Part shown: positions 1 through 10,820 of the stretch, piece by piece | Layout of the letters: each line of letters starts with the position of its first letter | How positions within the stretch are numbered: the first letter of the stretch is position 1 | Source of the DNA: Lingula anatina | Taxonomy: Eukaryota; Brachiopoda; Lingulata; Lingulida; Lingulidae | NCBI RefSeq assembly: GCF_001039355.2 | Contig: NW_019775708.1 | Location: forward strand, 175,916-239,915 | Length of the DNA: 64,000 nucleotides | Reading direction: 5' to 3' | The notes under the pieces: generated by a model | Told to the model about the DNA's origin: nothing | Seen by the model: only the letters and a program-made list of their open reading frames with translations | The model's database searches: none | Translations under genes and position numbers: made by a program

Positions 1-364
1 TTGGTGGGGTGGACTCTCATTTACACAGACCCTCAGTTTCTTAACATTGCTTATGTTATGTGTGTAACTAGGAGATGTAACCAGGTCTACCACAACTCTC
101 AGAACAACATAACCATCAAACACCTTCCCCCTCCAATCCCAGCCCTTGCACTTTCGGACCGAGGGTATTAAAAAGGAGACACGGCACTTTCTGCCCCCAG
201 ATCATTATTTTAACCGTAAGAATAAGGTATAGGCGTTAAGAATTATATATCAAGGGTGTGATTTTCCGTTATGGCGTATGACAAAATGTAGCTATTGGTT
301 CAAAACAATCAGTCAGAAAAATGCCAAAATCAGGGATAAAGCATTAGCATTATCATTATTTCAG
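1..364 (+). other. Intron upstream of first visible GH81 exon
   Basis: No exon could be supported here. The segment ends in a polypyrimidine/AG acceptor at 361-364, so it is read as the intron preceding the first visible exon of the glucanase gene. The N-terminal coding exons and promoter of that gene lie outside the window. A short open stretch at 1-60 has no recognisable GH81 similarity and no good donor, so it was not called. Confidence 0.55.
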
Positions 365-3300
365 GTGCATTCAGTTTTGCTGTGAATGTTATATATCATT
401 ACGTCCTTCCAAATGATTGGATAAACCATCCAGAGGTGAAAACGTGCACGTCCTCAGGAACCAGTGCTAAAAGACGACGAAGAGACACTAGCAACACTTT
501 GCCCTCTTCCACGAAATTCGTTCTCGAAGTAGATGAACCAAGAGGGCGGATAAAGAAACAGACACGCAAATTTGTTCTGTATTTTTCAACGGCAATGACA
601 CCCAAAGTAGAAACCAACGGCGATCTGACTTTTTCACCTCACACCGGAGGCAAGTTCACCGGTATAATGCAGTTGGCTTATAGCGGGGTCTCTCCAAGAG
701 GAAACCTCGCTGTGGCTGATTTTCTTGACAGGTATGCTGGTACCTATGCATACAAACCCGAGACCAAATACTGTGTGAAGGGAGATAAGGGTTACATCAG
801 TTTCGACTGGAACAAACAAACCGTAAAGGGGATCTCTGGCAGCGGACAGCTCCTGATGGTTGTTATGCCGCATCACGTGAGTGTACACTGTAATAAAGGT
901 TGTTCTGGCAAGTCAACTGATTCAAGCAATGGCTCTGTGGCCTGAAATACAAAATAATTTAAAAGAATTCGTGACATTGGATTTGAAAGACATTGTACGT
1001 CCTTCACCTGAACGTCTTTATTTTCAAATTTGACATATTTTACTGCCTTTTTAAATTGAAGATAATGCAGTATGATACCCGATAAGCAATTGTTAAGAGA
1101 TGCCTGAATCAACGTCAACTTCTCAGTTAAAGAAAAAAGACTCAAAAGAGGCGTCTTCTTTGTTTAAAAATGAAATCAAATTAGAGATAATATACCGAAA
1201 TTGGTTTCCATTCCAATGAAATTCGCGTCAGGTAACTGCCGCATTTTTCTTAGGCTTATTTACCATATGCTCTTTCATTCCAGGAACAACTGTTGAAAGG
1301 GCAAGGCGGTTTCATAACGGGTACCCCATATGGGTTCAAGGCCCTGGCGGCAGACAGCTGGTTGCAGGAGTTAGACCTTCCCGATGGCAGTATGGAACCT
1401 GATATGACTGCTGTGCAAAAGATAAAACAAAATGCCCAACAACATCAGGTAAAATGTTTAGTATACCAGAAACAATTTATATAAATAAATTTTTGAACAA
1501 TCGTAATATCTTACTGTTATAAATTTTGACAACCATCCTAATAATGTCAATTGAATTATCTTATAGCGTATATAAAAGCCCATAGAATTATTAAAAATGA
1601 AATCTAATTTAAAGTGATTTCATCCAAAAAAAGGAAACTGTTCTGTGCATTGCGGTCTAAATGTGAGCCGTGCCTCAGTCAAAACCGGCTGTGCGTCTAT
1701 AACGGCCTGTTTGCGTCCAAATCTTGTGCAGAATCTTACGTTCCACGCAACTCCTTGTCGCAAGCAACGAAAGAGCAAGTGCCCCTTACGGGTTGAGTAG
1801 GACGCACGTCCTCACAACTAAAAAAGTTCAAAGTGAACCTGGGCCGGGAGTGCGTCACACGCCAGGAGTATAAAAGGAGTGCTCACGGCGCACGCTAGCG
1901 TTTCGCCAGTGATCGTCGATTGCAACTCGCAGGGCAGACTTAAGCCTCGGTCACAACCGGCCGTACGGGCTCTTACGGGCTGTTTGCGTCCAAATTTTGC
2001 GCAGAATCTCACGTCCCACGCAAGTCCTTCTTACGCAATTTAGAGTTCGTAGACAGCCCGTAAGCACGTACGGAGGATGTTGGACATGTCCAAAAGATTC
2101 TACGAATAGCGTAACTTGCTCCTCTCGCCCGGAGTTGGCAAGAGAGACGCGCGTTGTGCAAGACGCACGTCGCAAGCAATGAAGGAGCAAGTGCCCTTTG
2201 CGTTTTGAGTAAGGCGCACAGCCTCACAACTAACGAACAAAGTCGAGAGAACACTGGGAATGCGTCGCACGTGCGTCACCCCCACGCCTGGTGTACGCTC
2301 GTGTCTTTACAATGAACGTCGACTGTGTAACGTGTACAACAATTTTCAAAATTTTCAAATTTTTGCTCAATTTAGTGTCTAATATGCCTCCAAATGGCAA
2401 GAGAAAGAAGCTTACATAGTAGAAAAAAGGAGGAAGAAGTAGGAAGAGGAGAACAGGAAGCAACACTGACGTACGCCGTCAGTACGTCACCACAAACGTG
2501 TGAGGCAAGTGTGAAGCAAAACTGACGCAAAGGGCACTACTTTCGCCGTGCGTTGCATTCCCTTCGTAAGTGGTGAGTGTGTGCCACGTACACAGGAAGC
2601 AAGACAAACTCATGAAATGAGTACAATTTCTACGGCAATCGCTCCTTGCAATTAGCGCCCCTGCTTTAAAGGGCATCTCATGTGGTCCTTGCGACTCGCA
2701 AGGCAGATTTTCATATACCTCTACGACCTCCACGGCCTCCGCAACACCCAAAAATCGCAGGGGACGTACGATCCTGAAATTCGTGCGTCCGATTGTGACC
2801 GAGGCTTTACGACTTTCCTACCTCTATATCTTACCTCTTCATCTTCCACCTCCACGACCATCACTGCACCCAAAATAGGCAGGGGACGCACGATCCTAAA
2901 ATCAGTGCATACCTTTTGACTGAGGCTTTAGCATAGTTTTTTTACCAGTCCCAGCCAACCAACAATCGCAAATCTGTACATTTTAACCAAATCCAGGTTG
3001 AATCGTTCAAAAATTAGAACTACCCAGAAAGCTGGAGAGCGATTGTTCTTCAATATTATGTACAATTAGCTGTCACCAGTTCATTTTCGTATATTTCTCT
3101 GTTATATAAAGGACATGATGAAAGCACTGGATTCAGACGTTCGTCAACAGCCGCTTACACCCGTCTGCAAGGCTTCCAACAGTTATGGCGCTGGTAAAGC
3201 GATTGGTGCTGCTGTTCGGCTGGCTAGTATTTCAAGGGCTTTTGGAACCACACACTACAAGAGCCTGGACGTCCAAATCGAAGAGTGTCTGGAATTGTGG

Positions 3301-5830
3301 CTGCGAATAAAGGACGGTAGGTGTTTTTTAGAATTAAGGGAGTTCGACTTCTTTTCAATGAATATATATATTATGAGAACTGGGAGTCTGTTATATTGAC
3401 ACCAACTGCATTATGTATTTTTGTATGCAAGTGGTTTGCCTATATCATATTGACGTAGACTTTAGTGAATGGTTTCATTGGTATCATAAACAGTGTTTGC
3501 ATGTACACAAATGCTACATACAGCAGTACCCACTCTCATCGACCGATCCCTAAATGTTTTAGAGATCTAATTATTTGTGCATGTTGTTGTTATGATCGCA
3601 GGACTAGCCAACTCCAACAAACTTCACTACGACACTGTGTGGGGAGGACTGATGGTACGTGGCGTGCCGGATGGACAGCCTATCAACCTCGGAGCTGACT
3701 TTGGATTTCCAACGTACAACGATCACCACTTTCACCTCGGGTACTTCATGTATGCTTTGGGATATTACACTAAGTATTACCCCTCTTGGGCCAAAGGTAG
3801 AGAAATAGTTTTTATTGAGACATGAGAACAACTCTTTTGGTTACTGGTATATAGATGCTTCTGATAATTGTATTTGATGCTTGTATTTGATGTTTGCCGT
3901 TTTCGTAAATGAATTGAAAAAAAAAATAAACAACTAAACTTACTGCAGGCCAAATGGCACTGTCTCCTTCATTCTGTATTATTTCATAAAGTTCAGAGTT
4001 TACTGTATTTGTTTTATCTATATGTTGAATTAGCATCCAGCCAAAAAAGTCCCTTTCTCTAAAAGGGGTGTTTTTAAGGGAATTATCTAATTATCATTAT
4101 ACAATTTCCAGCCAATCGAGAAAGGATCCTTTTCCTGGCCCGCGACGTTGGAAATCCTAGCTATAGAGATACACACTTCCCCATTGTACGGCACAAAGAC
4201 ACATTTATGGGTTTCTCCTGGGCAACTGGTGTAGGTCCAGGGACACGGCAGGAGGAATCCGCTTCTGAGGTTAGTTTCGGGGATCGGGCGCAGTTCCGGG
4301 ATTTTTTAGTTAACCTTCCCCTGCACGTGGGTAATTTACTTCATTTCTTAGGAATTTCTTTGTCTACCAATTCTTACTCGATTTTTGGGAATTTCCATCT
4401 ATATTTTCATCTATCATTATATTTAGATATTCTTGTTATTAAAAACATTGTAGAATACACAAGCTACAGCAGGGCTAAGCCTAGATTCCCCATGTTGTCG
4501 ATCACATTGTATAAGCAATCTGGTTAGTCGTTTGATTTGGGATCGTCAATAAAAGCAGAGAATGAACAGTATTAGAGAGGTTTTTGTGTTATGTGACACA
4601 ACTTACGTTCGTATGCTGCTTTGTTGTTTAATGTAGTGCTTATGGCTAAATATGTGAATGCTGCAATATTTTATGAACATGTCTGTATTTGACTTTTATA
4701 CCAGGCGATCAACTGCTATCACGGCCTAGCGGCCCTGGGATTTGGCACCAAAATGGCCTCTGTGGAACAGATGGGTCGCCTTATGTTGGCACAGGAAATT
4801 GCCTCAGTTCGAGAGTATTGGCAAGTGCGCCCCCATAACTTACACCACTTCCCGCCCACTTTACAAACCTATGGCGTTGTTGGACAGATTGGAGAAGGCT
4901 CCTTTTACCTGTATACCCTTGATTGGGCATGTGACCCAAATTGGTTCCCGATGCGACACGCGTGTCTGGTTGGCATACAGTCCATTCCAATCACTGCTGT
5001 ATCCAAATACTGGATGGACAAAGTGAGGGTGCCTCATTATTTCTTGCAGCTGACAAAACTGAAAAAAAAAAAGATAAATCCTTTATATGTCGTTTAAATC
5101 GTTTTAACTTTAAAGTTAAATGATTCTTTTGTCTAGTTGATTTTGTCTCTATTCTACAAAGCATTTCACAAGATATATTGATAATATATTTATCTCTGTG
5201 GCTGACATACTTAATGCATTCTTCCCAGTCTTTTTTCTTGCCTTTGTGATTGGCATTAGGGGGCTACATATTATTATCTATAATGATGTCTTCAGGACTG
5301 GGCTGTGTCTGTGAGCAAGGTATGCGGTTGGGCTTTGAATCCAACCTCCGCCCCAGGCTCCAATCTGGTCGACAAATCTAAGCTAACCCCTGTGGTAAAG
5401 GTAAGACATATTTTAATCATTTTTTGAAATATTTTCTTTCTTTAATTAGTATTTAGGGCCCTGTGAAACGTAAATGAACATAAAAAAATCCAATAATTTA
5501 GTTTTATTCAATAAGTATATAGTCACTATATAAAAGTATATGATAAAAGTAAAGAAAACACTGGGCCAACGTTTCCCCAAATGACTGATGGGTTTGAAAC
5601 ATGACCAATATTGCAGGCTTTTCCCGAAAGATATATTCCAAATATAAAACTCACTTTGTATTACCTGTGTTTTTTAGGGTTGGGCAGCCTTTTGTCATGC
5701 GGCCACGTCGCACGCCAGTGCCTCAGCGCAGGCAGCAGCTGCAAATTACGTGAAAAGCGTGCCCTTCAACCAACTGGTTCCCGGTACAACTACCAGCGGC
5801 ACGCTGCTCTTTATTTACGGTTCTACGTGA
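365..5830 (+). CDS. GH81 endo-1,3-beta-glucanase, 5'-partial, 8 exons
   Basis: Glycoside hydrolase family 81 enzymes hydrolyse internal beta-1,3-glucan bonds (laminarin, callose, fungal wall glucan). Exons: 365-876, 1284-1448, 3112-3316, 3602-3796, 4112-4269, 4705-5022, 5296-5400, 5678-5830 (stop TGA 5828-5830). All junctions are GT-AG and phases join without a break, giving about 602 residues against a usual 700-800, so the N-terminus is missing. The first exon matches the family's N-terminal beta-sandwich and ends in a PHH motif. Exon 4 carries the YNDHHFHLGYF hallmark with the catalytic Asp. The QEESASE|AIN motif, split by the exon 5/6 intron, carries the two conserved Glu. A basic KRRRR run near 470 looks like a lineage-specific insert. 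The protein is probably a secreted digestive or defence enzyme, but the signal peptide is not visible. Family assignment is firm; substrate is inferred. Confidence 0.9.
1672..2925. mobile_element. Outer copy of a TIR DNA transposon/MITE in GH81 intron
   Basis: The left end at 1672-1685 (GCCTCAGTCAAAA) is the exact reverse complement of 2913-2925 (TTTTGACTGAGGC). The segment lies wholly inside the GH81 intron 1449-3111. It is GC- and CpG-rich (many ACGCAC/ACGTAC motifs), unlike its AT-rich flanks. The 1700-1830 part is homologous to 1975-2235, and the right end repeats with an offset of about 122 bp. No transposase ORF is present, so the element is non-autonomous. A clear target-site duplication was not found. 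Confidence 0.7.
1942..2806. mobile_element. Inner copy of the same TIR element, nested
   Basis: Left terminus AAGCCTCGGTCACAACCGG (from 1942) pairs with GATTGTGACCGAGGCTT (to 2806) as imperfect terminal inverted repeats. The termini are diverged versions of the outer pair at 1672 and 2925. Both flanks therefore carry the same family's ends twice, in the order left-left-right-right, as expected when an element inserts into a relative. The inner copy has an extra stretch of roughly 140 bp (about 2035-2170) lacking in the outer left arm. Confidence 0.65.
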
Positions 5831-5986
5831 AAATATGTAAAAATATTCCAAGTTTGCTCATATAATTTGAAAACCGATATAAATTTGCCTGTGTCTTCAT
5901 ACATAAAACATTTTGAAAGATTTACTGATAATAATCCGTAACTGAAGAAACTTGTAAAAGATTGTCAATTGGGTATTTTTTTCCTC

Positions 5987-6004
5987 TCCCCCCCCCCCAC
6001 CCCC
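5987..6004. repeat. C-rich homopolymer tract
   Basis: A run of C with one interruption in the 3' UTR region of the GH81 gene. No function inferred. Confidence 0.6.
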
Positions 6005-6259
6005 TTAGCGTGGGTGCTATGGCAGTATAGTTAAATTAACGCCCCTCTCGTATCGAGGATGTGCCATTTAAGAGAAAAGATCCACATAGACGTTCAGATG
6101 TATATAAGAGTTCTTACTACCAAGGTTTGTTCTACCAGTCAACCCAGTTTCGGGCCATACTTGAATTTAACATGTGCAGTTTGAAACTGACATTCTAAGA
6201 TCTTGAACATCTTAAAATGTAGGCCTACTGTAATTTGTGTTTACTTTTGTAACATTTAA

Positions 6260-6265
6260 AATAAA
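6260..6265 (+). terminator. Poly(A) signal AATAAA of the GH81 gene
   Basis: AATAAA lies about 430 bp after the GH81 stop codon in AT-rich sequence and is followed by a T/G-containing stretch. It is the first canonical signal after the stop on the + strand, giving a predicted 3' UTR of about 0.45 kb. Confidence 0.5.
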
Positions 6266-6324
6266 TATTTATTAAACCGATTTTCGTTTCATTCCATTCA
6301 TGTCTGTTGCACTGTTCGTTTTAA

Positions 6325-6461
6325 TACCCTCTACCAGAGCGATATATTGATTTTTCACAGATATTCACAGATATGTCTCTAGATAAATAGACAGTCATTT
6401 TGGTCTGATGTCCATCAGCAAGAAATGTCCAAAATAATAACTACGACCCTGGTAGAGGGTA
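6325..6461. mobile_element. 137-bp MITE with TA target sites
   Basis: An 11-bp perfect terminal inverted repeat, CCCTCTACCAG, starts at 6327 and its complement ends at 6459. Both are flanked by TA, which is the target-site signature of Tc1/mariner-type MITEs. The internal right part recurs at 16483-16533 (about 90% identity by eye), so this is a dispersed family in this genome. Confidence 0.75.
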
Positions 6462-8640
6462 ACCCCCATATGGGGCGAGTAAGAGCGAGTTATGGAATTT
6501 AGACACTTGCGCTCGGTCGCAATACGCAATGCTTTCGAGTTACGAGACCCAGCTTGTTTTAAAGTTTCAGAAATTTTGTATCTAGGCAAGTATTGAGCAT
6601 TGTTTTGTCTGTATCAGAATACCTTGATATAGTTTGGTCCGTTACTGAATAACTATCTGAAATCGAAATTGGGGAGATATTTAAGGAAGGAACATCAGTA
6701 AACTGTGTGGTGTACAACTACCTAAACATTGACAGTGACGTTTTATTATAAAACGTGTTTCTACCGGGAATGCCGAGTAACGGTAATATGGGGGGGGGGG
6801 GGTCGAAAATTCTTCTTTTTCTAAACCTATTGTGACAAAAAGTGATAAATCTATCTTTTTGTGTTATAACCCAAGCAATTTCCGATTCATTCCTTGCTAG
6901 TATGGAAATTTTTCGTATTCAGTAAAGAAGGTTAAAAAAAAAAAAAAAAAAAAAAAACACTTTGGATAATATTCGCACGTTATTCATACTTTAAAAAAAT
7001 TAGACCTTCCTAAAGGGGTTACTAGATGCACACTTATTTTACTGGCACATTTTGCCCTCAACTTAGTATATTTTTCACAGTGCCTGTTAACGAAGGTTTT
7101 ACAAATTACTGTTGTAAATTACTGTCTATGAGAGTGCAGTTTCGTCTAAAAAATACCTCTGTCCTGTCATCATATCGTCTTCAGATTCTTTAAATGGCTG
7201 AAACATTAAAAAAGCATCAAACAACTAAAAATAATGACCTGCAACAAAATATCGCACGACTTTTTCTTAATTATTAAAAGCCAGGTGACACCGCGAACGT
7301 AGCGGCAACCTATTCATTGTGGTATTTAAATTAAACATGGGCATTTTCTGAAACATCATACTCACTTCTTGATTTGTACATTAGATTGGAGAGTGTGAGC
7401 TGGCGCTGCGAGCAACAGTTAAATGGTTTAAATTTAAGTCCGTTTGTTTTATTTTATTTTTTTTTTGTCATAACAGGTGAAGTTATTTATTTATTTATTT
7501 ATTTATTTGCAGTGATTTTTAAAAGTTGTAAGACTGATGTAAGTAAAATTCCACTTGGACAAACAAGTTTTTTCTCGTTAATTCTTAATAAAAAATGTTA
7601 ATGTTAAATGGACCCATAAATTGAGAAATAGTGAGTGTTCTCGTGGCAGGCGTAGCAAGTCCCGAGTTCGATTTGCAAGCAGTGTCAACCACCTCACTTA
7701 AAAAAAACACAAATGGAGCTGTTACGTGCCTGGCCATGAAAACATTGATACGAGCAATTTACCTATTAGCTTGTAAGCTCTAGTGTTCGATAACTTAGGT
7801 TGTGTGATCGCCAAGGAGATGTAAATGTAAGCCAGTGACCACTCAGACTTATAACAATGTTAAAACGCATATTTTTTAAAAAAAGTGGAGTTTTCGTCTA
7901 AGGTTTGAGGCGATAAAGTAAACGTATAAATGAGAAATATTTAATTTCAATTCTTATTTGTCTTATTTATTATTTTTCCTTTTTTTCTCTCTACTCTGGC
8001 ATTAGAGTACTGATAACCCAAAGTCATGAATAACGGCGTCCGTTGTTAATTATTACCGATAGCAGTATTATATGCAAAACTATTCATTTGTTTCTGCTGC
8101 CTGGTATAAGTTAATCAGGATTTTTCATATCTTTTTATTATGACAGACTGCTTCTTTCTTTCGTTTCGTAAAATCACACAAACTTGCTTTTCATTTATCA
8201 GAATAACAACTCAGTTGATTACAAAATATGTTTGAGAGTACTGAGGTGGCATTATATGCTAAGTCCAGTGTACTTTCAACTGACTCACTACAGTACATTA
8301 CAAACAAAACAATCATGCTCCCTCGGGCTGCCTCGAAACTGCAGTCACCCTTCGCCCTATTATCTATAGTGGCCTTCGAGAAGTGAGAAGTTCGTGGCTA
8401 CCCGTACCAGTTTAACGGACATCGGGCCTATCATAATTTTGGGGAGAAGGTATATTGCTTAGAAATTGTCATAAAATTTGGCCGTTTAATTTGGAAATCA
8501 CTGCTTAGTGCTTATTACTCTTATTATAAAATAAAATAATAAACAGAATAATCAAATAAACATAAGTTAATAAAATAATATTTTATATGTATGTTAGAAA
8601 GATTTTATAATCAAGTATGAGAATCACTATTAAACGCCCC
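6462..8640. other. Intergenic, no gene seen
   Basis: AT-rich sequence without credible exons. It holds a G homopolymer (6790-6802), an A homopolymer (6934-6957) and a (TTTA)n microsatellite (7484-7508). A pol III B-box-like string near 7664 has no matching A box. Confidence 0.6.
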
Positions 8641-8700
8641 CCCCTCCCCTATGAAAACGTTGACCAGGAACGCCACCATGTGACTTTCTATCACTGAAGG

Positions 8701-8708
8701 TATAAAAG
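8701..8708 (+). promoter_or_regulatory. TATA box, TATAAAAG
   Basis: A consensus TATAAAAG followed by GCGCG lies 65 bp before an ATG at 8766, with a plausible initiation region around 8730-8740. It appears to head the transcription unit that runs into the tandem exon-like array. The surroundings are more GC-rich and CpG-rich than the flanks, which supports a real promoter. Confidence 0.45.
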
Positions 8709-8765
8709 CGCGAAATTTTGAAATTGTGTTCATTCAACGCAGACAGATCAGGAGCAACAAGAAGG

Positions 8766-9005
8766 ATGCCGTGTACTGCGCCCCGTATCAAGCAAAAAGG
8801 ACAAAGGAGTCGACTCACATTTCTCCGAATCTTTTCAAGTCAACGTATCGCTCATCGACATCGCACACGCAGACGCCTGGACGGTGGATTCGACGTTTCT
8901 CTAAGCTGGCCAGCTAAAGTCTTCGCTTCTGTCCACGAGGAATCGTCGCCCAGGTATCTTCGCAGGAAACTTCGTCGCTTCTTCTGTTGTGGGCTATTAT
9001 TGTAG
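8766..9005 (+). CDS. Short Arg-rich hypothetical protein (79 aa) or first exon
   Basis: ATG 8766 to TAG 9003-9005 encodes 79 residues, strongly basic (for example RHRTRRR and RRKLRR), beginning MPCTAPRIKQKGQR. I do not recognise it. A CAG|GTATCT donor at 8953/8954 could instead make 8766-8953 a first coding exon spliced to the exon-like repeats downstream. In that phase, however, the first repeat exon stops quickly, so either the ORF is read through or the RNA is non-coding. Evidence is the position after a TATA box and the basic composition only. Confidence 0.25.
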   Translation: MPCTAPRIKQKGQRSRLTFLRIFSSQRIAHRHRTRRRLDGGFDVSLSWPAKVFASVHEESSPRYLRRKLRRFFCCGLLL

Positions 9006-10140
9006 TGTCGTTGCATGTATATTTCTATGCATTCCAGGTTTCTTCTAATTACAGGTCCAGGAAGCAAAGGGCAGACATAGGTAGGAAAAGTCATTAATCC
9101 GTTTTTCTTTCTGTTAACAGAACTCGATTTGGCGATTCTCGATAGAGCTTCCATTGACAACTGCAAGGAGAAGAGGGCCACATCTACGTTTCAGTGACTC
9201 CGATCAATCCTTGGTGCCAGAGAGTCCTGCCATGGTCTGTCTACGAAGTGGCTGCATTTGGGGAAGCGTCCAAGGTATGTGGTGTTTAACTGAAATGAAA
9301 AAACTTAAATGTAAGCCTGAGTGCAGAGTGCTGACATAGGTTGGAAAAGTCATTAATCCGTTTTTCTTTCTGTTAACAGAAATCGATCATGGTGATTCTC
9401 CATAGAGCTTCCACTGACAACTGCAAGGAGAAGAGGGTCACATCTACGCTTCAGCTACTCTGATCACTCTTTGGTGCCAGTGAGCCATGTCATGTCAGCC
9501 TGTCTACGAGGTGGCTGCGTTGGGGGAGCGTCCAAGGTATGTAGTTTTTAATTGTAATGGAAAAACCTTATATGTAAGCCTGACCGCAAAGTGCTGACAT
9601 AGGTAGAAAAAGTCATTAATCTGTTTTTCTTTCTGTTAACAGAACTCGATATGGGGATTCTCGATAGAGCTTCCAATGACAATTGCAAGATGAAGAGGAC
9701 CATATCTGCGCTTCAGCAACTCCGATCCCTTGGTGCCAGAGAGTTCCACCACGGTCTGTCTACGAGGTGGCTGCACTGGGAGAGCTTCCAGCGAGTCCTG
9801 CCATGGCCCGTCTTCGAGGTGGCTGAATTGGGGAAGCGTCCACGGCACGTGGTGTTTCACTGAGATAAAAGGTAAGCCTGACTGCAGAGTGCTTTCATAC
9901 GTGGATAAGTCATTAATCCGTTTTTCTTTCTGTTAACAGACTTCGGTAATGGCGATTCTCGAGAGAGCTCCGACAATAAGAAGATTACCACAACTACGCT
10001 TCAGCGACTCCGATCCCTTGGTGCCAGAGAGTCCATCCATGGTCCGCCTACGAGGTGGCTGCATTCAGGAAGCGTCCAGCGAGTCCCACCATGGTCCGTC
10101 TACGAGGTGGCTGCATTGAAGGAGCGTCCAGCGAGTCCCG

Positions 10141-10141
10141 N
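10141..10141. other. Assembly N inside repeat array
   Basis: One N interrupts a 52-bp minisatellite unit in module 4. The array length here is probably wrong because repeat copies are easily collapsed or mis-joined. Confidence 0.8.
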
Positions 10142-10356
10142 TTGCTGCATTGGGGAAGCGTCCACGCCATGTGGTGTTTCACTGAAATGAAAGGTAAGCC
10201 TGACTGCAGAGTGCTGACATAGGTAGGAAAAATAATTAATTCGTTTTTCTTTCTGTTAACAGACCTCGGTTATGGCGATTCTCGAGAGAGCTTCCACTGA
10301 CAACTACAAGAAGAGGGCCACATCTACGCTTCATCGACTCCGATCCCTTGGTGCCA

Positions 10357-10566
10357 GCGAGTCCCGCCATGGTCCGTCTACGAGGTGGCTGCATTGGAGG
10401 AGCGTCCAGCGAGTCCAGCCATGGTCCGTCTACGAGGTTGCTGCATTGGAGGAGCGTCCAGCGAGTCCCGACATGGTCCGTCTACGAGGTGGCTGCATTG
10501 GAGGAGCGTCCAGCGAGTCCCGCCATGGTCCGTCTACGAGGTGACTGCATTGGAGAAGCGTCCAAG
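10357..10566 (+). repeat. 52-bp minisatellite, 4 units
   Basis: GCGAGTCC recurs at 10357, 10409, 10461 and 10513, exactly 52 bp apart. Each unit contains CATGGTCCGTCTACGAGG and GGCTGCATTGG. Because 52 is not a multiple of three, a frame passes through all three phases of the unit in 156 bp, and all three + frames stay open across it. Earlier modules hold 1, 1, 2 and at least 3 units. Confidence 0.9.
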
Positions 10567-10777
10567 GTATGTAGTGTTTAACTGAGATGAAAAAGGTAAT
10601 CCGTGTTATTGGGGACAGAAATAGAGGAAATTATTTTTTTCAGTTGCAGTCTTTTCCATAAACTTTTCATATTATTGGCCATTCGGACCTCATTTTTCCC
10701 AAAAACTACTGGTATGAGTCGGGATTTACAGGTCCGAATAAAAATCTTTAAAGAAAACTGCACTGGATTGCATTTTA

Positions 10778-10818
<41 letters not shown>
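10778..10818. repeat. (TTA)n microsatellite
   Basis: Uninterrupted trinucleotide run. Confidence 0.95.

Positions 10819-10820
<2 letters not shown>

Larger units (their letters stand above)
9061..10580 (+). repeat. Five tandem exon-like modules (about 260-320 bp each)
   Basis: Five direct repeats each contain the intron end TTTCTTTCTGTTAACAG, an exon-like body beginning near ...GGCGATTCTCGA..., and a donor (GTATGT or GTAAGC). Predicted exon bodies are 9121-9274, 9380-9536, 9643-9871, 9940-10193 and 10263-10566. Start-to-start spacing grows from 259 to 263, 297 and 323 bp as the internal 52-bp unit is amplified. In copies 2-5 an ATG opens the body, with residues resembling MAILERAS.DN. Copies 1 and 2 stop early in that frame, whereas copies 3 and 5 stay open. 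The protein family is not recognised. A single N at 10141 interrupts copy 4. Confidence 0.8.

Noticed and set aside
4207-4527. 106-codon frame starting MGFSWATG as a separate protein
   Set aside because: It is the end of a GH81 exon read through its donor at 4270 into the intron.
7640-7700. tRNA-derived SINE suggested by GAGTTCGATTTG
   Set aside because: Only a weak B-box-like string, with no A box and no acceptor-stem pairing.
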